A stretch of 64,000 nucleotides of DNA, taken from positions 1-64,000 of the forward strand of contig CAZBGV010000002.1 of the NCBI GenBank assembly GCA_964491485.1. Reading direction: 5' to 3'. Both the position numbers and the translations under genes were made by a program. The DNA comes from IDS-8 sp964491485. Lineage in GTDB: Bacteria > Pseudomonadota > Gammaproteobacteria > Steroidobacterales > Woeseiaceae. This document shows, piece by piece, positions 7,406 through 14,338 of the stretch (within the stretch, counting starts at the first letter, position 1; each line of letters opens with the position of its first letter). A model generated the notes under the pieces. The model had not been told where the DNA came from and searched no databases. It saw nothing but the letters and a program-made list of their open reading frames with translations.

Positions 7406-8767
7406 TCAGCCTCGCTGTACCGGCAGGTCGTGGGCGGCGGCGAACGCGTCGAGGCTCGCCTCGAGGATGCCGACGATCCCGGCGATCTGCTCTTCGGTGA
7501 CGATCAGCGGCGGGCAGACCATGAAGTGATCGCCGACGATGCCGCCGCGGGTGCGGCGGGAATAGATGATCAGCCCGCGCCGGTACGCCTCTTCCACGAG
7601 CTCGAGGTGCGCATTCAGCGACGGCTCGAGCGGTTCCATGGTGTCGCGGTCGCGCACCAGCTCGAACGCGAGCAGGAGCCCTTTGCCGCGCACGTCGCCG
7701 ATGAACGGGTAGCGGTCCATGAGCGCGGCAAGGCGCGCGCGCAGGTGGCGACCCTGGCGCTCGGCGTTGTCGATGAGGCCCTGCTCCAGCACCTCGCGGC
7801 TGACGGCGAGCCCGGCGGCGCAGGACAGGGGATTGCCGGCGTAGGTGTAGCCGTGCGCATAACCGCCGTTCGCGATGACGGCGTCGACGATGCGCCGGCG
7901 CGCCACCATGGCGCCGAGCGGCGCGTAGCCGGCGGCGAGCCCCTTGGCGAGGGCGATGATGTCCGGCGCGAGGCCCCAGTGGTCGCAGGCGAGCCAGCGC
8001 CCGGTGCGGCCGGCGCCGCTCATGACCTCGTCCGCGATCATCAGCACGCCGAACTCGCGGCAGATGTCGCGGATGCGCGCATACCAGGAGTCCGGCGCGA
8101 CGAGCGCGCCGGTGGAGGCGCCGCCGACGGGCTCGAAGATGAACGCGAGGACGTTGCCGGGGCCCTGCCGCAGGATCTCGTCGCGCAGGTATTCGGCGTA
8201 GCGCAGCCCGCGCTCCTCGTGGCTGAGCCGGTCGCGGTCGAGATAGCAGGTGGCCGCCGGGATTTTCGGCATCACGCGCAGCATGTCGCGGAACGGCTCG
8301 ACGAACTGCGTCATGCCGGTGACGGCGGTCGCGCCGAGCGTGGAGCCGTGATAGGACGGGAAGAGCGAGATGACCTTGCTGCGGCGCGGCTCGCCGATCG
8401 CGATCGCGTACTGGCGCGCCATTTTCAGGGCGCTTTCGACGGCTTCGGAACCGCCGGAAACGAAGAACACGCGATCGAGGTCTTCCGGCATGCGCGAGGC
8501 GATGAGCGCGGCGAGCTCCTCGGCGGGCGCGTTCTCGAAGTGCAGGCGATAGGCGAAGGTGGCGCGATCCATCTGCGCTTTCATCGCGGCGAGCACGCGC
8601 GGGTTGGAGTGGCCGATGTTCGAGACCATGGCGCCGCTCGAGCCGTCGATGTAGCGCCGGCCGTGCACGTCCCAGACGTAGATGCCTTCGGCGCGGTCCA
8701 CGAGGGGGCGGCGGCGTCCGTCCTGGTAGAAAAGATGACTCTGCTGGATGTGCTCTGCGTTGCGCAC
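7406..8767 (-). CDS. Class III (omega/beta-amino acid) PLP aminotransferase
   Basis: Fold-type I aminotransferase, 453 residues from a GTG start with AGGA ten bases upstream; a longer start is possible but lacks a ribosome site. Class III hallmarks: FVSGGSEAVESALKMAR (PLP phosphate cup), SYHGSTLGA, FEPVGGASTGA, IADEVMSGAGRTG with the pyridine-N Asp, and IIALAKGLAAGYAPLGAM with the Schiff-base Lys. Class III enzymes commonly act on beta-alanine, taurine, GABA or other amines distant from the carboxylate. First gene of the leftward operon and directly followed by BKACE, so conversion of a beta-amino acid to a beta-keto acid is the simplest reading. The precise donor is unknown. Confidence 0.88.
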   Translation of the reverse strand: MRNAEHIQQSHLFYQDGRRRPLVDRAEGIYVWDVHGRRYIDGSSGAMVSNIGHSNPRVLAAMKAQMDRATFAYRLHFENAPAEELAALIASRMPEDLDRVFFVSGGSEAVESALKMARQYAIAIGEPRRSKVISLFPSYHGSTLGATAVTGMTQFVEPFRDMLRVMPKIPAATCYLDRDRLSHEERGLRYAEYLRDEILRQGPGNVLAFIFEPVGGASTGALVAPDSWYARIRDICREFGVLMIADEVMSGAGRTGRWLACDHWGLAPDIIALAKGLAAGYAPLGAMVARRRIVDAVIANGGYAHGYTYAGNPLSCAAGLAVSREVLEQGLIDNAERQGRHLRARLAALMDRYPFIGDVRGKGLLLAFELVRDRDTMEPLEPSLNAHLELVEEAYRRGLIIYSRRTRGGIVGDHFMVCPPLIVTEEQIAGIVGILEASLDAFAAAHDLPVQRG

Positions 8768-8894
8768 GGGAGGGAATTCCTGCAAGCCCACGCTACTGTA
8801 GCAAGGGCACCGCCCGCCTGCGTAGCGATTCCATATCTTGAAGCCCGCCGCCGGCGGGCTCGGCGGCGGCGCCAAACTAAGGCACGTCATCCCC

Positions 8895-8920
8895 GTGGAG
8901 CCCGCCACGCGGGCGACCGA
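8895..8920 (+). repeat. REP-like palindromic unit
   Basis: The sequence gtggagcccgccacgcgggc and its gaccga tail are a variant of the window's REP unit. The cccgc/gcggg arms form a hairpin and the 3' gaccga tail is shared with the other copies. A second copy lies 56 bp downstream in the same orientation. Confidence 0.65.
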
Positions 8921-8950
8921 ACAAGCCACCGCCGACCGAACGCAGCCCGC

Positions 8951-8976
8951 GTAGGAACCCGCCGTGCGGGCGACCG
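8951..8976 (+). repeat. REP-like palindromic unit
   Basis: This copy begins gtaggaacccgccgtgcggg and ends cgaccg, matching the unit at 11975-12000 except for one or two bases in the arms. It faces the reverse-orientation unit at 9244-9269 across the large inverted repeat. Confidence 0.7.
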
Positions 8977-9017
8977 AACGAAGGCACATAAAACAAACGA
9001 AGGCACGCTGGCCCGTC

Positions 9018-9210
9018 AGCATCGTTCACGCACGGCACCATCCCCAAAGGGCGGAGCCGTGGCCGGGGGAGTCCCTCTCGGCGGCGTGCGAGGCAGGGAC
9101 AGCCGAGCCCGCAGGACTACAGGGACGTACTTGCGTCCGGCGCCGAGAGGGAGCTCCCCCGGCCGCGGCTCCGCCCCAGCCACCACCCGCAAACGTGCGT
9201 GAACGATGCG
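9018..9210. repeat. Large imperfect inverted repeat (about 190 bp)
   Basis: The left arm (about 9018-9083) and the reverse complement of the right arm (about 9140-9210) match almost perfectly at both ends. The outer match is gcatcgttcacgcacg. The inner match is about 33 bp starting gggcggagcc, with one mismatch and one bulged base. A roughly 20-nt unpaired bubble separates them, and the central loop is about 56 nt. The folded form would be a very stable cruciform or RNA hairpin. It sits between oppositely oriented REP-like units. No reading frame fits a gene. It may be a structured extragenic repeat or a small non-autonomous mobile element. Confidence 0.75.
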
Positions 9211-9243
9211 TTCCCAAAGAGTGCGGGCCACGAATCGAAATCG

Positions 9244-9269
9244 CGGTCGCCCGCATGGCGGGCTCCTAC
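9244..9269 (-). repeat. REP-like palindromic unit, reverse orientation
   Basis: Reads cggtcgcccgcatggcgggc followed by tcctac on the plus strand, the exact reverse complement of the unit at 11975-12000. It lies just downstream of the MFS gene stop and closes the repeat block. Confidence 0.75.
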
Positions 9270-9292
9270 GAAGGGCGGAGGCGCCGGCTGCG

Positions 9293-10639
9293 TCAGGCGG
9301 GGACGGTGCGGTCGGCGCGGATGAACAGCCAGAGGATTGCGGCGATGAACGCGAAGACGGTGCCGGTGACGATTGCCGCGGTCCACCCGAAGGTGGCGGC
9401 GGTGAACGGCACGAGCAGCGCGTTGACGAATCCCGCGGAGTTGCCGCCGGTGTTCATGACGCCGCAGGCGACGCCGGCATTGCGGCCGCCGATGCCGATC
9501 CCGGCCGCCCAGTAGGCGGCCTCGGTGACCTGGTTCGCGAGGAAGCTCAGCGCCATGCAGCCGACGGCGATGTACGCGCTGGCCGAGAAGGCGCCGATGA
9601 AAAGGAAGACGCCCGACAGCACGAGCGCGAGCATGGCGGTCCGGGCGCAGCCGAGCCGCATGCCGCGGCGGCGGCAGAGGTGGTCGCAGATGAAGCCGCC
9701 GAGGGTCGCGCCGATCGCGGCGGCGATCCATTGCACCGAGGTCGCGAAGCCGGCGGTCTGCGGGTCGAAGTCGCGGACTTCGGAGAGGTAATAGAAGATC
9801 CAGTTGAACATCAGCGCGAAGATGTAGTTCATGCAGAAGTAGCTCGCCGTCAGCAACAGCACGTTGCGGTCGGCGAGCACGCGCAGCCAGTCCGGCCGGC
9901 TCCCCTGCGCGTCCGGCACCGGCGGGCGGTCGGCCATGATGAGGGCCGCTTCGGCTTCGTTCGTGGCGGGGTGGTCGCGAGGGCGGTCGCGCACGTACGA
10001 CCACCAGAAAGCCGCGCCGACGAAGGCCAGCGGCGCGAGCAGGAGGAAGGAGATCCGCCAGCCGTAGGCGGTGATGAGCAGCGCGAGGAGCGGAGCCACC
10101 GCCGCGAATCCGAGGGTGAGCCCGGTGCTCGACAGGCCGTTCGGCAGCGCCCAGCTGCCGATCGGGAACCAGCGCTCGACGACGGCGCCGGTGAGCGGGT
10201 AGATCGGCGCGTGTACGACGCCGACGAGGAAGCGCACGGCAATCAGCGCGACGACGATGGTCGTCGTACTGGCCGCGATGCTGCCGGCGCCGACCGTCGC
10301 CACGATGAGCAGGCCCCACAGCAGCATGATGATGGCCATGGCGCGGCGCGGCCCGAGCTTCACCCCGAACAGGCCGCCGGGGAACTGGAAGATCGTGTAC
10401 CCGGCGGTGAAGGCAGCGAGCACGTAACCCAGCTGCTGCTCGGTGAGCCCGAGATCTTCGACCAGGGCCGGCCCGGCGATCGAGATGTCGGAGCGCAGCA
10501 CGTAGGAAATGAAGCTCGCGAACACGAGCAGCGCCAGCACGCGCCAGCGCACGCCGCTCGGCCGGCCCATCGGCGGCGACGTTGCCTGCTCCTCGCCCCG
10601 CACCTCTGCCGGTGCCTGCGGAATATCGATTCGGGACAC
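9293..10639 (-). CDS. MFS transporter, probable anion:cation symporter (ACS) type
   Basis: Inner-membrane major facilitator of 448 residues with 12 predicted helices and a long loop in the middle (about residues 205-240, rich in Asp/Arg/Pro). The GTG start has AAAGGAA upstream. VLRSDISIAGPALVEDLGLTEQQLG after TM1 is the usual ACS-type periplasmic segment, and GVKLGPRRAM is the cytoplasmic loop 2-3 motif of MFS carriers (G-x-x-x-D/G-R-x-G-R variant). It begins 24 bp after the amidohydrolase stop and is probably co-transcribed with it. Its substrate could be the product or substrate of that hydrolase, such as an organic acid or peptide-like compound; not determinable from sequence. Confidence 0.85.
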   Translation of the reverse strand: MSRIDIPQAPAEVRGEEQATSPPMGRPSGVRWRVLALLVFASFISYVLRSDISIAGPALVEDLGLTEQQLGYVLAAFTAGYTIFQFPGGLFGVKLGPRRAMAIIMLLWGLLIVATVGAGSIAASTTTIVVALIAVRFLVGVVHAPIYPLTGAVVERWFPIGSWALPNGLSSTGLTLGFAAVAPLLALLITAYGWRISFLLLAPLAFVGAAFWWSYVRDRPRDHPATNEAEAALIMADRPPVPDAQGSRPDWLRVLADRNVLLLTASYFCMNYIFALMFNWIFYYLSEVRDFDPQTAGFATSVQWIAAAIGATLGGFICDHLCRRRGMRLGCARTAMLALVLSGVFLFIGAFSASAYIAVGCMALSFLANQVTEAAYWAAGIGIGGRNAGVACGVMNTGGNSAGFVNALLVPFTAATFGWTAAIVTGTVFAFIAAILWLFIRADRTVPA

Positions 10640-10663
10640 CGCTGTTCCTTTCTTTATAGATGT

Positions 10664-12061
10664 CTAATCATCATGCGGTCGTTTGAAGACGAGGCCGCCT
10701 TTGATGACCACGTCCACGTCCTCGAGCGCGCTGATGTCCGCCAGCGGATCGGCGTCCACCGCGATCAGGTCGCCATAGCGACCCGGCTCGACCGCCCCCA
10801 CGTCCTTCCCCCAGCCGATGTACTTCGCGGCGACCGAGGTCGCGGCCTTGATCGCATCCATCGGCGGCATGCCGTGCCGCACCATGATGGCGAACTGCCG
10901 GGCGTTCCACCCGTGCGGGTACACGGCGGCATCCGTGCCGAAAGTGATCGGGACGCCGGCGCGGTACGCTTTCGCGAACACTTCGCGCTGCGCGTCCACC
11001 GTCTCCAGGTTCTTGCGCAGGAATTCCTGCGGCCAGCCCTGCGCGCGGCCGGCGCTGTCGATGTAGTCGCCGTTGTACACGTCCATCGAGAACGCGACGT
11101 CGCGCTCGGCGGCCAGGGCGATCGCCTCGTCGTCGGCGAGCGAGGCGTGCTCGATGGAGTCGACGCCGGCGAGGATCGCGTCCTTGATCGATTGCGCGCC
11201 GTGCGCGTGCGCGGTCACCTTGATGCCCGCCGCGTGCCCGACCTCGACGACGGCGGCGATTTCCTCGCGCGTCATCTCCGGCGCGCCGGGCACGCCGCCG
11301 TAGGCGAGCACCGCGCCGGAGGCGATGACCTTCAGCACGTCCGCGCCGCCCGCGACGGCTTCCTGTGCCTTGCGCCGGAACTCGTCGGCACCGCGCGCGA
11401 CCCCCATGCGCACGCGGTACGGGATGTCTTTCTCGTCGAAGCCGGGGATGAGCAGGTCGCCCCCGCCGCCCGGGATGGTGAGATAGAAGCCCGCCACCTG
11501 CATCCGCGGGCCGGCGATCTCCCCCACGTCGATCCGGTCGCGCAGATCGCGCCCCGACCAGCCGATGTAGGCGCCGACGTTGCGCACGCTCGTGAATCCG
11601 GCGAACAGGGTGATCTCCGCGTTCGCGCGCGAGATGCGCAGCGAGTCGTCGTCGCTGCGCGTGAAGTACACGCTCAGGTCGCGGGTCTCGTTCGCGCGGT
11701 CGGTCAGGTGCGTGTGCGTGTCGATGAGCCCGGGGAGACAGGTGTAGCGCGAGAGATCCAGAAGCGGCACGTCTCCCGCGTCAGCGCCGCCGTCGACGAC
11801 GGCGGCGAAGCGTCCGTGCCGGATGAGAACCAGCCGATCCTTCGCCGCCTGGTCGGCGAGGCCGTCGATGAGGGTGCCGCAGCGCACGGCGAGGTCGCCG
11901 CTGTCCGGGACGTAGGGCGCGCGCGTCACGTCCGCCGCTGCCGAGCTGCCGCACGCGAGAAGCAGCACGATCCCGTAGGAGCCCGCCATGCGGGCGACCG
12001 GGCGGCTCGTCGGGTATCGGTCGCCCGCATGGCGGGCTCCTGCGGAATCGGCAGCTGTCAT
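10664..12061 (-). CDS. Metal-dependent amidohydrolase (imidazolonepropionase/prolidase-like), exported
   Basis: Amidohydrolase-superfamily enzyme with the full metal site in order: LIDTHTHL (HxH), VLKVIASGA (bridging Lys), VTAHAHG (His), SIEHASL (His) and FGTDAAVYPHG (catalytic Asp). It resembles the Xaa-Pro dipeptidase/met-dep hydrolase A group. The ATG at 12061 overlaps the stop of the TPR-sulfotransferase (ATGA). The first 24 or so residues, however, are encoded by an inverted REP pair (TAADSAGARHAGDR...ARMAGSY). An internal ATG inside the second REP would give MAGSYGIVLLLACGSS, a short signal with a lipobox-like LLLAC. The mature part starts about AAADVTRAP. So the export signal has partly been built from repeat DNA. 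Substrate unknown; transcription is shared with the MFS gene. Confidence 0.82.
   Translation of the reverse strand: MTAADSAGARHAGDRYPTSRPVARMAGSYGIVLLLACGSSAAADVTRAPYVPDSGDLAVRCGTLIDGLADQAAKDRLVLIRHGRFAAVVDGGADAGDVPLLDLSRYTCLPGLIDTHTHLTDRANETRDLSVYFTRSDDDSLRISRANAEITLFAGFTSVRNVGAYIGWSGRDLRDRIDVGEIAGPRMQVAGFYLTIPGGGGDLLIPGFDEKDIPYRVRMGVARGADEFRRKAQEAVAGGADVLKVIASGAVLAYGGVPGAPEMTREEIAAVVEVGHAAGIKVTAHAHGAQSIKDAILAGVDSIEHASLADDEAIALAAERDVAFSMDVYNGDYIDSAGRAQGWPQEFLRKNLETVDAQREVFAKAYRAGVPITFGTDAAVYPHGWNARQFAIMVRHGMPPMDAIKAATSVAAKYIGWGKDVGAVEPGRYGDLIAVDADPLADISALEDVDVVIKGGLVFKRPHDD
11975..12043. repeat. Inverted REP pair inside the 5' end of the amidohydrolase gene
   Basis: A forward unit (11975-12000) and a reverse unit (12018-12043) are separated by 17 bp, a BIME-like arrangement. 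Both lie within the coding frame of the amidohydrolase N-terminus, between the translationally coupled ATG and the hydrophobic signal segment. The second unit to be translated carries an in-frame ATG (cgc atg gcg ggc tcc tac). Confidence 0.75.
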
Positions 12062-14118
12062 ATCGGGTAGCGCTCCAGGACGGGGCCGAGCGCCGCTTTC
12101 AGCGGCTCCAGGTGCTTCTCGTAATGCCGCCAGTGCTCGAGGCCTTCGCGGTACACCGGCTGGCGCACCTGCTCGGCGCTCGGCGTGCGGATCGCACGCT
12201 CCGTCTCGAAGAACCGGAGGCAGCTTTCCTCGAACGGTAGCCCGCAGTAGTCGAGCAGGCGCCGGATCTCCGCTTCGGTGTCCTCCACCATGCGCTCGTA
12301 CTGCACGCGGTGCACGCGCCCGGGCAGCACCGCGTCCCAGTGATCCATGAGCTTCACGTAATCGGAGTAGTAGCGCCCGACCTTCACGAGGTCGTAGGTG
12401 AAGGTCTGGCCGCGCGCGAACAGCTGCTTGTAACAGGAGAAGCAGCAGGCCATCGGGTGCCGCCGGGCATCGATGATCTTCGCGTTCGGCAGGATCAGGT
12501 GAATGAGGCCGACGTGCTGGAAATTGTTCGGCATCTTGTCGATGAAGAACGGCTTGCCGCTGCGCTGCACGCGCGTCGACTCGAGATAGCCCTCGCCCAG
12601 CTCGCGCGCCTGCTCCGGCGTGAGCTCCGCGAGAATCTCCGGGTACTTGCCCGCGGGATGCTTGCGCCGGTTGCCCGCGAGCCTGCGCGAGATCGCGATG
12701 ATGTCCGGCAGCTCCGCCGTGCCTTCGACCGCGCTGTGGCTCGCGAGGATCTGCTCGAGCAGCGTCGAGCCCGCGCGCGGCAGGCCGACGATGAAAATCG
12801 GGTCGGGCGCGGCGCAACCCCAGCCCTCGCGCGCCGCGAAAAACGCGGCATCGAGCGTCTTCATCTGGCGCGCGGTGTTGAATACGTTGATTTTCGAGTT
12901 GAAGCGGTGGTGCCGGCCGCGCACGTCGTTGCCGCGCCGGTAGAAGGCGAACGACTCGTCGTACGCGCCGCGGTCCTCGAGTGCCTTGCCGAGCGCGAAC
13001 GCGAGGTGCGCCTGGTCCTCGGGATCGTCGCCGTCGGGCACGATCCGCCCGCGCATGTCGGCAATGTCGTCGTCGCTGAAGCGGTAGGTCTTGAGGTTGG
13101 CCAGGCTCCAGTAAGCCTCGCCCGCGCTGCTGCTGAGCTCGATGCTCCGGCGGTACGCGCGGATCGCCTCGTCGAGCCTGCCGACCGTCTTCAGCGTGTG
13201 CCCGTAGTTCAGGTGCGCGCCGGCGTGCCGCGGGTAGTCCTTCAGGATCCGCTCGTAGATGGCGAGCGCCGGGACGTGATCGCCGCGGCGCACGAGCACA
13301 CTGCCTTTCAGGATGAGGTAGTTCGGGTTGTTCGGCTCTGCCCTGAGCAGGCGCTCGACCTCCGCGAGCGCCGGGTCGAGCGCGTTGCGGCGCAGGAGCA
13401 CGACGGCGTAGCCGTGGCGTGCGAGGTGGAAATCCGGCGCGAGCTCGAGGCAGCGCTCGAGCAGGTTCTGTGCATCCTCGAGCTCGCCGAGCTTGAGCCC
13501 GATGGTGGCGAGCATGCGGATGGCGACGACGTCGACCGGATCCTTCCTGAGCACGTCGCGCGTGAGCTGCTCGGCGCGCGCGAGCTTGCCGCTGCGCAGG
13601 CAGCGCGCCGCTTCGGCGAGCTCGGGATGCCGGGTCGCCAGCGCGAGGTGCCTTTCGTAGGCGGAGGCGGCCGCGTCCTCGTCGCCCGCGGCGCTGTGCT
13701 GGTCCCCGAGCGCCCGCCACGCCGGCGCGTGCGCGGGATCGAGACGCACGGCTTCCTCGAGCGCCCGTACCGCGGCGTCCGCGCGGCCGGCTGCGCCGAG
13801 CGCGAGCCCCAGCTCGTGCAGGATGTCGGGTGAATCGGGATGGCGCCGCGCCAGCGGCTCGATGATCTCGAGGGCCCGCTCGGGATCGCCCTGCAGGCGA
13901 CAGGCGGTGCCGGTGACCTGCAGGGCGGCATCCAGCCCGGGATAGTGCTTCAGTATCTCCCCGGCCTGCGCGGCCGCGAGCGCCGGGTCGCGCGCGAGGA
14001 GCTCCACGGCGTGCCGCAAGGCGGTCTGCAGATCACCCGCCGGTTCGGGATTCGTGCCCGGCATCGCTCGTCCGGGGGTGAGTGCAGCCTGAGGTCGTCG
14101 GGTATGAGACTTTTGCAC
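12058..14118 (-). CDS. TPR-repeat sulfotransferase family protein
   Basis: Protein of 686 residues from a GTG; an ATG at 14064 giving 668 residues is an equally good start. The N-terminal two thirds is a chain of TPR helices (for example residues about 115-150 with ALEEAVRLDPAHAPAWRALG, and about 285-320). The C-terminal domain from about residue 415 is a PAPS-dependent sulfotransferase: FIVGLPRAGSTLLEQILASH is the 5'-phosphosulfate-binding loop, FIDKMPNNF the following strand, and DARRHPMACCFSCY the 3'-phosphate-binding segment. Such fusions are frequent in proteobacteria; the acceptor is unknown. No signal peptide is evident, so it is cytoplasmic. The stop overlaps the amidohydrolase ATG, and the start faces the TonB receptor across a 220-bp divergent promoter region. 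Confidence 0.85.
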   Translation of the reverse strand: MQKSHTRRPQAALTPGRAMPGTNPEPAGDLQTALRHAVELLARDPALAAAQAGEILKHYPGLDAALQVTGTACRLQGDPERALEIIEPLARRHPDSPDILHELGLALGAAGRADAAVRALEEAVRLDPAHAPAWRALGDQHSAAGDEDAAASAYERHLALATRHPELAEAARCLRSGKLARAEQLTRDVLRKDPVDVVAIRMLATIGLKLGELEDAQNLLERCLELAPDFHLARHGYAVVLLRRNALDPALAEVERLLRAEPNNPNYLILKGSVLVRRGDHVPALAIYERILKDYPRHAGAHLNYGHTLKTVGRLDEAIRAYRRSIELSSSAGEAYWSLANLKTYRFSDDDIADMRGRIVPDGDDPEDQAHLAFALGKALEDRGAYDESFAFYRRGNDVRGRHHRFNSKINVFNTARQMKTLDAAFFAAREGWGCAAPDPIFIVGLPRAGSTLLEQILASHSAVEGTAELPDIIAISRRLAGNRRKHPAGKYPEILAELTPEQARELGEGYLESTRVQRSGKPFFIDKMPNNFQHVGLIHLILPNAKIIDARRHPMACCFSCYKQLFARGQTFTYDLVKVGRYYSDYVKLMDHWDAVLPGRVHRVQYERMVEDTEAEIRRLLDYCGLPFEESCLRFFETERAIRTPSAEQVRQPVYREGLEHWRHYEKHLEPLKAALGPVLERYPI

Positions 14119-14338
14119 CAGCTTTCAACGCAACGTCCGGTGGAAGAACCTGATTAATCCACATTGTGGAACGTGAGCGAGATATCGTTTGCTTATTGCC
14201 GCGCGGCTATATTGCTCCATAAATCCCGCTGCTATGATCCTCCAAGCAGTACGACGCGATCGTACCATCTAAGCGGACGGCGATAGCGTCGGGTTCGTGG
14301 CGTGGAATGTCCAGGTGGTCTATGCGGGGGAATGCAGC
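14119..14338. promoter_or_regulatory. Divergent intergenic region with short palindromes
   Basis: This space separates the TPR-sulfotransferase from the TonB receptor and is more AT-rich than its surroundings. It contains ccacattgtgg near the sulfotransferase side and a perfect 6-bp-arm palindrome gtacgacgcgatcgtac at 14249-14265, about 75 bp before the receptor start. A tatgat hexamer just upstream of that palindrome could be a -10 box for the receptor, but its -35 spacing is poor. Operator and promoter roles are inference. Confidence 0.35.

Larger units (their letters stand above)
8768..9292. other. Non-coding intergenic block rich in palindromes
   Basis: No credible gene in 525 bp between the aminotransferase start and the MFS carrier stop. 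The aminotransferase-proximal part presumably holds the operon promoter and contains a small palindrome gctactgtagc at 8792-8802. The rest is made of two REP-like units in one orientation, a large imperfect inverted repeat and one REP-like unit in the opposite orientation, each listed separately. Reading frames here are artefacts of GC-rich palindromes. Confidence 0.7.

Noticed and set aside
6947..9202. 751-residue plus-strand frame over the aminotransferase
   Set aside because: Antisense shadow that runs on into the repeat block; the minus strand holds all class III aminotransferase motifs.
9018..9210. Insertion sequence or integron-type element
   Set aside because: No transposase or integrase and no target-site duplication that I could see; recorded as an inverted repeat only.
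9206..12070. 954-residue plus-strand frame over MFS and amidohydrolase genes
   Set aside because: Antisense shadow; both minus-strand genes have intact family motifs.
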